NCBI GenBank assembly: GCA_030247855.1
Contig: JAPDRN010000007.1
Location: 1-64,000 of the forward strand
Reading direction: 5' to 3'
Source of the DNA: Knufia peltigerae
Lineage: Eukaryota > Ascomycota > Eurotiomycetes > Chaetothyriales > Trichomeriaceae
DNA length: 64,000 nucleotides
Shown: one piece after another, positions 11,101-23,132 of the stretch
Layout: each line of letters opens with the position of its first letter
Position numbering within the stretch: position 1 is the stretch's first letter
Made by a program: the position numbers and the translations under genes
Notes under the pieces: generated by a model
Told to the model about the DNA's origin: nothing
Databases searched by the model: none
The model's input: the letters and a program-made list of their open reading frames with translations, nothing else

Positions 11101-12243
11101 GGGAACCGGTTGCCAGCCAGACCATCCGCCTCATCAGTCCGTTCAAACTGCAACTTTTCTACCAGTCTGGTATCATATGGCAAGCCTTTTTCCTTGCACC
11201 TTTAATTAGCACAAGTGCTCGAGGAAATCCATCGTCTCTCTTCTCTTGTCCTCATTTCTTTGTTATCTCGCTCTCTACTCCGTAGATTTGAGACCATTGG
11301 CAACCATCCTCCTTTCTTGGTCATTGGTCGTTTCAGTGCAGATTGCAGACCAGTTCGTTGTTCGTCATCGTTGAACAAATCTCCAGCTCCCCGCAGAACG
11401 AACCGGCTTGGGTTTAGCTCCAGGTACCGGGCGAGTCCTTGAAGAGAGATTGGGCCAGTTGCCAGCCTCGTCAACAAGGATCTTCTTTGTGCCCAAAGGA
11501 CTCGAGCTAGCTAAAAAGCCAGCTAAAACTGGTACTAGGCTCCACCGGCATCACGATCCCTGCCATCTGCTATCGTAGACCCTGGGAAATCTCGAAATAC
11601 ATACCCAGACAAAGACCAGCAAAGAAGTGCTCTCGCTAGCCTCAGTAGCGAAAGACCTTGCAAAAGCGCTCTGTGCTTGGGAATGAGAGGGGGGTCCTTG
11701 TCGGTAGGACGCCGGATCGACTATTTACCAGATATCACCCATTCACTCCCTCGCGCGGCTACTTCACTTCCTCTCACTCTCTCGCTTCACCTTTGAGTCC
11801 AGGCACTTCATCTTTGTATGATCCCATCTTGTTGCAACTCACCACTCCTTTGAGCTGCTCAAGATCAGTCGTTCTTTACCTTGCCTCGGCCTTTCAATTG
11901 TTAGCAACGCACAGTCGGTGACCGTGCATCCTTCGGATCGTCCCCAGCCAGTCCGTGCCTCAACACCAACACTCTTTGACCAGAGTCCAGTCCTCAGCCT
12001 CACCTGGTGTGAAAAAGCATCAACCAAAACACTTGGGCCATTGCTCGGACACTGCTCACCCAGCCAGCTGTCACCAACCCACGAATTCTATCATCTGCGC
12101 AGCCCGGTGCATTGCCATTTCCTGCCACATTCTGGTATCAAATAGCCCTCGCATAACCACCGAATTCAGTCTCAATAATCATCAGACTATTGCGACCAAC
12201 AACTCGACTACGACTTACTAGTTCCGACTCTTCGACTGCAAAC
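8116..12243. other. 4.1 kb region without recognisable gene
   Basis: No ORF here has family resemblance or an ATG-started frame of convincing length. The longest stop-free stretch (10413-11285, plus strand) has no methionine codon in 290 codons and I reject it. TACTCCGTA occurs at 11276-11284. Pyrimidine-rich tracts at about 11235-11280 and 11720-11800 resemble core promoter or leader sequence of the downstream CAP gene, so part of this stretch could be a long transcribed leader or a noncoding RNA. The first few hundred bases are the ribokinase promoter. No long direct or inverted repeats stand out. Confidence 0.5.
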
Positions 12244-13206
12244 ATGAAGTTATCCATTGTCGCCCTCGCCGCCACATGCGCCGCATTGACTGCCGCCAAA
12301 CCACTGGACAAACGTGCACTGACCACCACTGTCGAATGGGAAACCGTCACCGTTACTGTCACCGGCACTCCTCCCGCTGAGACTGAGCCGGCCATTGCCT
12401 CTTCTGTCGCACCCGCACCCGCTGCCACTACCGATGCCGTCTCATGGTCTTCCAACAACGACTGGACTTCGGGCTCTGGTTGGGGTGGATGGGGGAATGG
12501 ATGGCGAGGTGGATGGGGAGGGGGAAGTGCCAGTGCTGGTTCTTCTGCCGCGGTGACTTACACTCAACCCCCATCATCTGGTCCTGCTCCTACCTCAACT
12601 GGCGGAGAAACTCCAAGCTCGTCCACCCCTAGTCAGCCAGCTTCCACCAGCGTCTCTTCCGACTACCAACAAGGTATCCTCGACTCACACAACATCCATC
12701 GCCGAAACGCATCTGTTTCCGATCTCACTTGGAGCGACAACATGGCATCAATTGCAGCTCAGATTGCAGCCAGCTGTGTCTATGCTCATGATACTAGCAC
12801 CGGCGGAGGTGGCTATGGTCAGAACATTGGCGCCGGTGCTGCTCCCTCTGATGTGCCAGGAATGATCACCAACGAAATGTACAACAACGAAATCAACTGG
12901 TACCCTCTGCCATATGGTGTTGAGCCCGACATGACCAACTTCGAGAAGTGGGGTCACTACTCTCAGATTGTCTGGAAGTCAACCACCTCTGTCGGATGTG
13001 CTACCCAATACTGCCCCAATGGTTTGGCCAACACTGGAGGCGGGGTCAGCCCATACTTCACTGTCTGCAACTACAGCCCTCCTGGTAAGTGTTGGCGTTT
13101 ATTTTATTGTTATCGATCTGTACTGACCATGGCTGTAGGAAACTTCGGCGGTGAGTATGCAGCAAACGTTCTGCAGCCCCAGGGTGAGCCCACAGTGACG
13201 CTGTAA
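12244..13206 (+). CDS. Secreted CAP/SCP (PR-1-like) protein
   Basis: Two-exon gene for a 302-aa secreted protein of the CAP superfamily (PR-1, Pry1-like; family members bind sterols and fatty acids). A signal peptide MKLSIVALAATCAALTAA is followed by a Kex2-type site KPLDKR. Residues about 50-140 are a low-complexity linker: Trp/Gly repeats (GWGGWGNGWRGGWGGG), then Ser/Thr/Pro-rich, probably O-glycosylated. The CAP domain starts at about residue 142: ILDSHNIHRRNASVSDLTWSD, CVYAHDT, GYGQNI, then GHYSQIVWKSTTSVGCA and FTVCNYSPPGNFGGEY. The intron is 13085-13138 (54 nt, donor GTAAGT, branch CTGAC, acceptor TGTAG). It is a multiple of three without stop, so a retained form would add 18 residues inside the last CAP motif. 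Confidence 0.93.
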   Translation: MKLSIVALAATCAALTAAKPLDKRALTTTVEWETVTVTVTGTPPAETEPAIASSVAPAPAATTDAVSWSSNNDWTSGSGWGGWGNGWRGGWGGGSASAGSSAAVTYTQPPSSGPAPTSTGGETPSSSTPSQPASTSVSSDYQQGILDSHNIHRRNASVSDLTWSDNMASIAAQIAASCVYAHDTSTGGGGYGQNIGAGAAPSDVPGMITNEMYNNEINWYPLPYGVEPDMTNFEKWGHYSQIVWKSTTSVGCATQYCPNGLANTGGGVSPYFTVCNYSPPGKCWRLFYCYRSVLTMAVGNFGGEYAANVLQPQGEPTVTL

Positions 13207-15010
13207 ATGTCGACTTGATGGTGTTTCTTCATGATTGACGATTCATTGCATTGCACTTGCACCTTGAGAACCTACAGCGGGCGCATTCTTTCCTTCCAAG
13301 GCTGGTTATGGCCACACATTTATGAAACCAAGAGTTTGTTGTGATTTTGGAGCTTGCGACCAGCGTCGCCAACACTGGATATTGTTGGGTTGTTTTCTTT
13401 CCACGCGCAGGTCATTTGGACACCTCGTTGCTTCTCTGAGAGGGAACCGAGGCCGCACAGATTTTCACTTCGTTTTTTACCTCTTGGGCTACAGTTGGGG
13501 AATCTTTTTCATTTCTTTTTTCAAGTCTGCAAAGGAAGGCAGATAGAGAGACGTCGAGTGGCTCTGGGTTCAGTCTCTACTTTTAGCTTACGGCGACGAA
13601 CCAAAAATGTACAACAGCATTCCAAACATTCCATTTCCCCTGGCCAATCCCATGTTTCTCGTTGGATAATACTCCGTATGTGCAGTATGGAATTCTCGGA
13701 ATACTTACGGAGTACAAGTAGAAGAAATAGTACTAGATAGTCCGCGCCCCAGGACGGGTTTCATATCCACCCTATAAGCCTGTTATGGAGACCTATAGTT
13801 TGCCACTGACGATGCCCAGAACGGCCTTGGGATAGCCTGGCCCCAGGCGCGTTGTAGCCCGGAGATCTGGGCCCCCTTAGGGCTCTGGCACGCTTTTCCC
13901 GTTCGCCCAGGTTCATTCTTCCCCGATCGTTTGGGTGTGGCGCATAAGGCTGCGGAGAAATGGAAGTTGTCATGCGCTCCTCCAATCTATCTCCAATGAT
14001 CATTCGCCTGCTCTGAAGCTGACCTTTGCATCTTCCCTCCGATCGTCCAGCCTTAACTCTGGAGCTGGAAAGAATGGCGTCCATCCAAGACGAAACAGAC
14101 GAGAATGCCGTATTTTGCCATCGTCAGGAGACATCCACAAATTTTGACCAGGTCCAGCAATAAAAGCAGATGAATACTCCATGCTTGTATTGTGAGTTGA
14201 TCACGGTAGGTGCCTTGCCGATAGCTTCGCTACGTCACCGCGAAAGAGGAGAATCAAACCATTTTGTCCAAGTGTCTATCTAGCTGATGAGTGTTGTCGG
14301 ATGACCACGAAACCAGCAAGACTCTCCTGCTTCTTTTCAAATCATTCCACAAGATCCTAGCGAAACCCTCAGAAGCCCATTATCAGACTTCGCTGGCCTC
14401 TCCTGCTTGCTGCTGACGTGCTGGTTGGAGGAAGACTGTTGTTCCCGCACCTCGGTCATCTGCGGCAGCGCTGCTGATTAGCCCACCACCAACACCCGAC
14501 ACTGCGCACTGCGCGTTTTCTGTACGTCCACTTCTTTCCTTTCCTCCGAGACGCTACCGCCATCTTTCGAATTCGCATCATCCGTGATTATTCGAGAATG
14601 GTGGTCATACCTCCCGAGCCATCTCCTTGCCGCCCACCGTTATGATGGAATCTATGCCTTTGTGCAAGACGAACCGTGGGGACAAGCGAGCGTTGGCCGC
14701 ATTTCTCCATCTTCCTCCGGCCTTCTTCACATGCTCTGTGGGCGGCCGACGGCGGGTGTCCTCCATGACCATGTTCTGCTCTGACCCCTCCTGACCCTTC
14801 CATGTCTTAAGATCATATCGTTCAGCTTGTTGTTCCTACTAATCAACTTCTTCCCTCGCGTTTTTGTACTTGGTCAGCGGCATCCGGCATTGAACGACTC
14901 TTTAACAGCCCAATCCCCATGCCATCCTACTGCCTGCACGATTGCCACTACTTCTATCGGACTGCTCTTCGTTTGCTGAGCGTTGCTACCTTGGTGGCTG
15001 CATTGTACTC
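13207..15010. other. Intergenic region upstream of the carnitine acetyltransferase gene
   Basis: 1.8 kb without a supported gene. Two exact 9-mers, TACTCCGTA at 13670-13678 and TACGGAGTA at 13706-13714, lie 27 bp apart in opposite orientation. CCTCGG, the FarA/FarB core, occurs at 14450-14455. The last 500 bp are C/T-rich, as in fungal promoters and leaders. An upstream noncoding or short coding exon of the next gene could lie here, but I cannot place one. Confidence 0.45.
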
Positions 15011-17621
15011 ATGATCAACCTATTGACCATGCCTATATCTATCGCAGGAACCCGATATTTTTCCCAACCAGCTTCCATTGGCGACACGCTAAGCCGAGCC
15101 TCGCCAAAGGCTGAAGTCGACGGGATGGGCGCCGAACATGTCGAACGGGCTCTCGAGGCCGCAAAAGATGTCAAGGAGTCATACAGCAAACAAGAGAAGG
15201 AGCCCATGTCGGCACAGACACTGCCAAAAGAGCACACCAAACGAGGCATCACCTTCGCGGCACAGAACAAACTTCCAAAACTGCCAATACCCGACCTTGA
15301 CGCGACAATGAAGAGATATCTCGAAGCCCTGGCACCGCTTCAGACGATACAAGAGCATAATGAGACGAGGGCCTCCGTCCGTGATTTTCTCGACCACGAA
15401 GGGAAGGATCTCCAGGACCGACTGAAAAAGTATGCCACCGACAAGACAAGTTATATTGAGCAGTTCTGGTACGATTCGTATTTGAATTATGACAATCCGG
15501 TCGTCCTCAACCTGAACCCCTTCTTCCTGCTGGAGGATGATCCAACGCCGGCGCGTAATAATCAAGTCACCCGAGCAGCCTCCCTCGTCATTTCCGCACT
15601 CTGCTTCGTCCGAGCGGTACGAAAGGAGGAACTACCTCCCGATACCCTAAGAGGTACGCCTTTGGATATGTACCAGTACTCCCGCCTGTTTGGGACTGCT
15701 CGTGTCCCAACCGAGAGCGGTTGTATCATTGGCCAGGACTCAGATTCTAAGCATGTTGTGGTCATGTGCCGAGGCCAGTTCTACTGGTTCGATGTTTTGG
15801 ATGACAATCACGACATCATCATGACTGAGAAGGACCTCGCGATCAATTTACAGGTGATTGTCAATGACGCTGAAGAGATTCCTATCCAGGAAGCCGCCCG
15901 AGGAGCCCTTGGAGTGCTAAGTACCGAGAACAGAAAGGTCTGGTCGGGGCTCAGGGACCTCCTGACCAGAGATGAAGGATCAAATAACGCAGATTGTCTG
16001 TCTATCGTTGACTCGGCTTTGTTCATGATCTGCCTGGATTACACTGAGCCGGCTGATGTTTCGCAATTATGCGGCAACATGCTCTGCGGTACCAATGAAG
16101 TCGTTCGGGGCGTTCAAGTCGGCACCTGTACCAACCGATGGTATGACAAACTCCAGATCATTGTTTGCAAGAATGGAAGTGCGGGCATCAACTTCGAGCA
16201 CACGGGTGTCGACGGCCACACTGTTCTACGCTTCGCCAGTGATGTCTACACCGACACTATTCTACGATATGCAAAGTCTATCAATGGACAAGCTCCGACC
16301 TTATGGACTTCTCAAAGCCCTGACCCCTCGAAGCGTGACCCTGATAGCTTTGGTGATGTCAAAACCACTCCTCACAAGTTGGAATGGGACATGACCCCGG
16401 AGCTCTCAATCGCCCTTAGATTTGCGGAAACACGATTGGCTGATCTTATCAACCAAAATGAATTCCAAACCTTAGACTTCTCTGGCTACGGCAAGAATTT
16501 CATCACTTCCATGGGTTTCTCGCCTGATGCTTTCGTCCAGATGGCCTTCCAAGCAGCATATTATGGTCTCTACGGACGAGTGGAGAACACCTATGAGCCG
16601 GCAATGACCAAAATGTTCTATCATGGACGAACAGAAGCAATTCGTTCCGTCACACCCGAAAGTGTTGACTTCGTCAAGACTTTCTGGGCGGACAACACGC
16701 CGCAGAAGAAGATTGAAGCACTCAAAAGTGCTTGCCAAAAGCATACTGCCGTCACGAAGGAAGCAAGCAAAGCTCAGGGTCAAGATCGTCACCTCTATGC
16801 CTTGTATTGTGTCTGGCAGCGCAAGATGAACGAAGAAGGAGCAGAACTTGCAAGCAACGCCGACTTTAGTTCGAACGGTTATTCTAGTCCAACCGACCCG
16901 AGCGACGCGGGAAGCCCTAAAAGACTAGACGAACGGCCAATAAGTCCGACTCGCTCCCATGCCGGTACCGAATCTAGCCGCTCGCCTGGCCCTGCTCTGC
17001 ACCAGATGCCCCCCCTCTTCAGTGACGCTGGGTGGGAGAAAATCAACAATACAATACTCAGCACTTCGAACTGCGGAAATCCCTCACTGCGCCACTTTGG
17101 CTTTGGCCCAGTCTCGGGTGATGGTTTTGGTATAGGCTATATCATCAAGGAAGATTCTATCTCGGTTTGTGCGAGCAGCAAACATCGCCAGACGCGGCGA
17201 TTTGTAGACAGCCTCGAATCCTACCTCAATGAGATTCGTCGTTTGTTAAAAGCCACCAGACCGAGGGCCACCTCTGGTGGTAAATTGACACGGGCAAGAG
17301 AAGCAGAGGAAGTAGGCAAGGACGGTCGACTGAAGTCTCGAGGCCGTGCCATCAAAGCCGAGGCCACGAGAGCCGACGGAACTCAGACGCCTACCAGCAT
17401 GGACACTGCTGAGGTGGAGGATGATGGTTTGGGTGGATGTAAGTTATCCGTTCTCTGCTTTCTACAATGCTCACCGATGTGACTAACTTTGGAAACTAGA
17501 TGGCTTCTTCGACGCCGGCATGTTATTGCAAGCGTTGAAGAAAGATGCGCCGAAACCTGCAGAGCAACTGGCCCAGAAGAAGAGGACAGTGGGAAAGAAG
17601 CTAGCCTTGACGGAATATTGA
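15011..17621 (+). CDS. Carnitine O-acetyltransferase, FacC/Yat2 type
   Basis: Two-exon gene for an 849-aa carnitine acyltransferase that exchanges acetyl groups between CoA and carnitine, allowing acetyl units to move between compartments. The catalytic histidine is H397 in INFEHTGVDGH. Family blocks include LPKLPIPDLDATMKRYLEAL near residue 92, the YWFDVLD-like segment YDSYLNYDNPVVLNLNPFF, and the C-terminal FGFGPVSGDGFGIGYIIKED. A Ser/Pro-rich insertion of about 60 residues lies before the last block, and the C-terminal tail is basic. The length, about 200 residues more than Cat2/AcuJ enzymes, and the lack of a PTS1 fit the cytosolic FacC/Yat2 group. Intron 17439-17499 (donor GTAAGT, acceptor ACTAG) joins to a last exon ending in LALTEY. 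The start at 15011 is the first in-frame ATG; M30 or an upstream spliced exon is possible. Confidence 0.88.
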
Positions 17622-18436
17622 TCGTTAATAGCTTGCTGTTGTATTGCACAGTGGTATGGAATTAATGTAGGCGGATATTCCGGACTAGCCATGTGCGACA
17701 ACAATGCTTGTCCCTAGACAGGGTTAGGGGTGTGACAGGGGGAAGATGACATAGCCATCGCTTTTTTTGAGGTCTCGCAGCATCTGTACGATGATTTGCA
17801 TGGAATCTTCAGACCAACCGGCCGGCGTCCGTGCCTGGATCGCCTACCGAGCCAATGGTCCGGGGCCGCTGCAGAATGGCACAGGGAATCGTTTTCACGT
17901 ATGTATGTAAGCTACGGAGTAGCATATACAACAATGCACTAGGTCAGGAGTAGCGAGGTGGGTTATGTATCTCAATATTCGTTGACTGATTGCATATGTG
18001 TGCACGTAGTCTGAGATAGCCAGGCGAAAGGGGGTTCGTTATGGACCAGATTGTCCTGTTCTGTACGGATACGAGTCGCTCTCATGATCCCCGTTCTTCA
18101 CCAGGTATTGCCCTTAAGGTGGGCTCACGCCACATCAGAAACGCCAAGACGCCAGACCCAGAATGGCTTAGCATAGACCATCCGAGTCTAAGGAACCTCA
18201 ACCCCCATCGGCAACACTGCAACAGTCACTGCGCGAATCCTGTCCCTGACAACTGCTCAACTCACTACCGCTGGACACATTCGCTCGCTCATCATTCTCT
18301 GGTCAGAGGCTGTGGCTAGAGGTTGCGCCTTCCTGGTTGCAATTCTCTCCATGCTGGCCACTCCCTGATCCGACAAATCACCCGACTCCGTCATCTCTCC
18401 CGATTTCAGCCTATCGAATCCCTCCTCCCCCCGATC
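17622..18436. other. Intergenic region before the histone demethylase gene
   Basis: About 0.8 kb without a supported gene. TACGGAGTA occurs at 17913-17921. The final 150 bp are C/T-rich leader-like sequence before the ATG at 18437. Confidence 0.5.
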
Positions 18437-21400
18437 ATGGCCGCTACCACCATGTCGTCACTCCCTCCCCATGAAGGACTCGTCGACAACGTCCTCGACA
18501 AGCGCGATTCCGTTTCTGAGCCTAGCCTTCCTCCTCAAGTCCATACTCCTCCTACCACCGACGAGGCGAGCCACAAGGACGATGACGCAGCCTCGAGTTC
18601 ATCCCTCTCCGATCTCGGCGATGACATGGAAGATGAAGAAAACAGAATGCGATTTGAAGAAGCGGCGAGGGCAGGCGCTGAAGCAGAACAATTCTCAGAA
18701 GTCAAACCTGATCGTTACGAAAATGGTGTCCCTATCTTTACTCCGGTACGGCAGCAGCCACAAATGCGCCCTCATTTTCAAGCAAATTAGTTGACACGCT
18801 GACATGGTTACCTATAGACGATGGAACAGTTCAAGGATTTTCAGAGATACGTCAAGGGAGTAGATCCCTATGGAATGCAGTCAGGCATTGTCTTGATCGA
18901 TCCCCCAGAAGAATGGTGTGTACAGAGACTCTTCATAGAGCCTGGCCTTATTTGGCTGTTGGGTCATTGATTTCCTGAACGTCGAGTCTAACAAAAATTG
19001 CAGGAAACGTGCTCGAAAAGCTCTGGACGACATGATCAAGACTATCAAGATCAAAAACCCCATCATGCAGGAGTTCCACGGTGCGCAAGGTATCTATACC
19101 CAGCGGAACATCGAGAAGATGCGATCATACAATCTCCCACAGTGGAAATCGACCTGTGAGCAGACAGAAAACCAACCGCCAGCCAAACGTGGGGAGAAGC
19201 GTATGAATGCGGATAAGCTGCTGGGCCGTGGGAGCACTCGAACTCGGAGGACGGAATCCTCAGCAACACCGGAAAGTGGCAAAAGAAGAGGACGACCGCC
19301 GAAACATATAAAGCAAGAGCCCCTCGAACACGATTCCACCCTACGCGCTCCACCGACACCCACGAGCCCGGACGTCAAGCCCGCAGTCATGATGAGCGAA
19401 GAGCCCGAAGAAGCACGTGGAGACACGGCAGAGCCAACTCCTACCAAGGGCAAGTCTGTAAAAAAGCCTGGCAGGCCCAGAGGCAGACCACCGAAGAGCA
19501 CTACAGGCAAGAAAGAAGGAGGTGGCAGCAAAGGCGCTGAAACTACTGTTGCAGCACGAAGATTAAGAAATGCACGTGAAGCCAATGATGACATTGACGA
19601 AGAGGCTTTTATAGATTTTGATTACCGAGTTTACGACAATGACCAATGGACAGCTGAGCGCTGCGAGGAATTGGAGGACAAGTACTGGAAAAGTCTCAAC
19701 TTCAGCAATCCTATGTATGCTGCGGATATGCCTGGATCTCTATTCGACGAGGATACCAAGGAGTGGAATGTCGCCAAGTTGCCTAACCTACTAGACCTTT
19801 TGGGCCAGCCTATCCCTGGGGTCAACACTGCATATCTATATCTGGGAATGTGGCGTGCGACCTTTGCGTGGCATTTGGAAGATGTCGATCTTTACAGCAT
19901 CAACTATATTCATTTTGGTGCACCGAAACAGTGGTACAGCATCTCACAAAAAGATGCTCCGAAATTTGAAGCGGCCATGAAATCACTGTGGAGTTCGGAT
20001 GCGAAGAGTTGTGATCAATTCTTGCGCCACAAGACATACCTAGTCTCTCCTTCCATCCTCAAATCCAAGTTTGGAGTGACTGTCAACAAGGTTGTCCATA
20101 GAGAGGGACAATTCGTCATCACATTTCCAATCGGCTATCATTCAGGCTATAATCTTGGTTACAACTGTGCCGAGTCGGTGAATTTTGCCATTGAGAACTG
20201 GCTGCAATATGGAAAGACCGCGCGCAAGTGCCAGTGCGAGGCAGACAGTGTTTTCATTGACGTTGACTGGTTCATGCGCAGACTGAACGGCGAGCCTACC
20301 CCCGAGTTTGAGGAGGTAGAAGTGACCGATGATGAAGACGAGCTTGACGATGCCGCTGACCTTCCAACACCACCAGCCAGCGACAGAGGCAAGATGAAAC
20401 TGCCGCAAAAGAGGAAGCGTGGACCGAAAGATCCTGGCCCCAATAAAAAGGCCAAGAAACTCATCAGGATCCGGAAGGTCAGCAAACATCAACCTTGCTG
20501 TTTGTGTCCAAACGACTTTGTCTGGGAAGAGCTCTTACCGACCTCCCATGGACAGAAAGCTCATCGAACTTGCGCAATGTATACGCCCGAGACATATATT
20601 GCCAACAAAGACGGCAAAGAGATGGTGTACAACGTTGAAAACATCAGCAAGGCTCGTCTCGAACTCAAGTGCTATGAATGTCGACAGAAGAAGGGTTCAT
20701 GCTTTCAGTGCTCTTCAGCCAAATGTACAAAGTCATATCACGCGACTTGCGCCATGCAGGCCGGTGTACAGGTTGACAAAGGCGAGATTGCAGTATGGCA
20801 CGAGGGCGTTGAATATCGTGACATTGGCTTTGATTGGCGATGCCGACTTCATCGTACTGTCAAACGAACGAGGATCACTAGCGAGCTCTCTGCTTGCAAC
20901 CATGCCAACAGCTGCCGGCAAAATGCGGATTTCCGCGAATTCTTGGCCAAGCTCAAGGACGGAGAATTGATCCAGTTCCAAGCCACCAATTCTGACGACA
21001 TTGAGGCTGGCCTTGTGATTGCTGGGTACGACTCAGGTCAAGATTCGGTTTTGGTCAAAGTCCTACCAGACCTGAAAACCGTCAAAGAAGTCGACCCCTC
21101 AGCCATTCTATTTGTTGATAGCGCGACTTCTTGTTTGCAGAGACCGTCAGGCAACGCTCTGGATCTTCCGGAAACTCTTCAAGGCAAGACTGCATCGTTT
21201 CCAGAATCTACTGAGAAGAAACCTAGTGCTGGTGATGTCTTTACCGAAGAACCTAGAACTGAATGGGCAGAGTTTGTCTCTGCAGAGCCTCCCGTCAATA
21301 CGGATCAGAAGCCTGTCGACGTCTCTAAAGAGAAGCAATTGTGGCTATACCTCGGAGACATTTCTTCTGATGCAAAACCTCATTACACGGCAGATCCTGA

Positions 21401-23132
21401 CAAACGTGTGCATGATCCTGCATCCAATTTCCTCGACCTCGTCACGCCTCGCAAGTCGGCCATGGCACCACCGCCTCAACCGAAACGTCAGTCTCTCAGT
21501 GCGTCCCATCCCATGCTCAATGTGGCTGCGCGGAATGCAGCCATGGCAAACATGCGTCAAACCACTCCGCAGGCAGCGTCGCCAGTAATTCCGGGTACTT
21601 TTAGCGGCACAACGCAGAATTTAACGATGAATCGTGGCCAGGAGACGGCCAGCAATGCACCAAAGACTGGACAGATCAAACAATCTCAATACCGGGACAT
21701 GATGACTGGCCAAGAAGCTCGCTTGAACGAACAAGCGCGCATACTTCAACGACAGCAAGCCAAGTCATTACAGCTGGACGTCGCCGAGAAAACAAACACG
21801 ATGAGCCACGCTAATATTGGTATTGACCAGGAGGCTGTGCAAAGACAGAGGCAATTTCAGCAGCAGGCATCTCAACATGCCAAACACATGAAGGAGTGGT
21901 CTAACGATCCTTCATTGCCTCCCCTGAAGCAATATGAGCAGTTTCCCACTTTCACCAGCATGGGACATTCAGGAAACTATGGGAGCCCGTCCATGATGAA
22001 CGCTGGTTTTCGACCGCAACAGTTCCAGTACAGCAATGACTGGATGACTACCGGTTCATCGAGCGGAAGGACAAATTATCATGGTTCTCAGGGCATGGGC
22101 ATGAGTTCTATGCTGTCATCGCAGTCCAACCCGTATCAGTCATCATCGTCCTCCATAACGCCATTCCCAGCATATGTGCAACAGTCTCACCTAGAATTCC
22201 CATACTCCACCCAGGCTACAAGCAACAATACGACTACTGGGTCGTATCAGTCAACGAGTATAGAAAACATTCGAGCTGCTGCAAGTCAACCACCTCCACC
22301 TCCTCCGTCGGCTGAAGTGGAACGACGACGGCGAATTTCCAATCCAGCTTATCCCTTCAAGAGTCCAGATCAGATCAAGGCGCAGAAGGAAGCGGAGAAG
22401 AGGTCGCCTCCAGGCAGCCGGCCTACAAGCTCATATATGCTCCCTAGTCCCCGAGTTCAGCACGACACATACATGCATTCAGCATCGCCTACAGGTTCCA
22501 TGCAACCTCTCGACCCTCATAATCCGCCTCAATTTGTCAATCCAAATGCCACACAGATCAGTCCTCCTGGTTCAAGTGCGGGCCATCGATCCGCTAGGGG
22601 CAGCTTTTCAGGGTTTGGCACTCAACCAATCCTTGGTCCTTCGCTACCCGCTGGTGTCAGGAGATCCTTTTCGATGGACATGACATTGCCGGACATGGCT
22701 CCCTTCCCTGCCGCCTCGTTGCCGTTTAGTGGATACATTCCCAAAAGGTCCATCTACGACCCTCTAAGCCAGGTGAATGCTTTCCAACAGGCCAAGCCTC
22801 AACTCTCCGAACCACCAATGGCTCCAATGTCTAGCAAATTGATCGAGACGCTGGAGAAACGAGCCATTGGTGCCAATGGATTGCAACTGAATGATCGAGC
22901 AATCCCCAAGCAATTGACAGATTGGCGTGAACGAGGTGGCTTCTGGGGTCGCGTAGCCAAGTATTATATTTCGAAACACCAAGCGACCGCCACTCTATAC
23001 AGGTCACCTTTTATGGCGATGAGTCAACAAGCCGATACTGCGACGCTTTCGGACAGATACTATCAGAGCTTGGAGGGGGATCAGCGATCCAAAATTGACG
23101 CCTTTCGACGGAGCAAGGAGAGTCAGGAATAG
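18437..23132 (+). CDS. kdmA: JmjN/JmjC histone H3 lysine demethylase, KDM4 (KdmA) family, with AT-hooks and extended PHD
   Basis: Three-exon gene (18437-18745, 18818-18915, 19004-23132; introns 72 and 88 nt) for a 1511-aa nuclear Fe(II)/2-oxoglutarate demethylase. JmjN starts at about residue 97 (VPIFTPTMEQFKDF). JmjC spans about 390-545: WHLED supplies H426 and E428, GYHSGYN supplies H515, so the iron triad is complete. The KDM4-type structural zinc ligands are present (SCDQFLRHK and ARKCQCEAD). An extended PHD-like zinc region follows at about 630-725 (PCCLCPNDF, HRTCAMY, CYECRQKKGSCFQCS, YHATCAM). Between JmjN and JmjC there is an insert with two AT-hooks, GRPPK at about 232 and GRPRGRPPK at about 292. 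The last 700 residues are Gln/Ser/Pro-rich and disordered. Family substrates are H3K9me3 and H3K36me3; KdmA of Aspergillus nidulans is the nearest named relative I recall. Confidence 0.93.

Noticed and set aside
10413..11285. 290-codon stop-free frame on the plus strand
   Set aside because: It contains no ATG (it begins at a TTG), has no family features and a non-coding-like composition.
14942..15010. Upstream extension of the carnitine acetyltransferase frame
   Set aside because: It starts at a TTG and has no ATG; the first ATG is at 15011.
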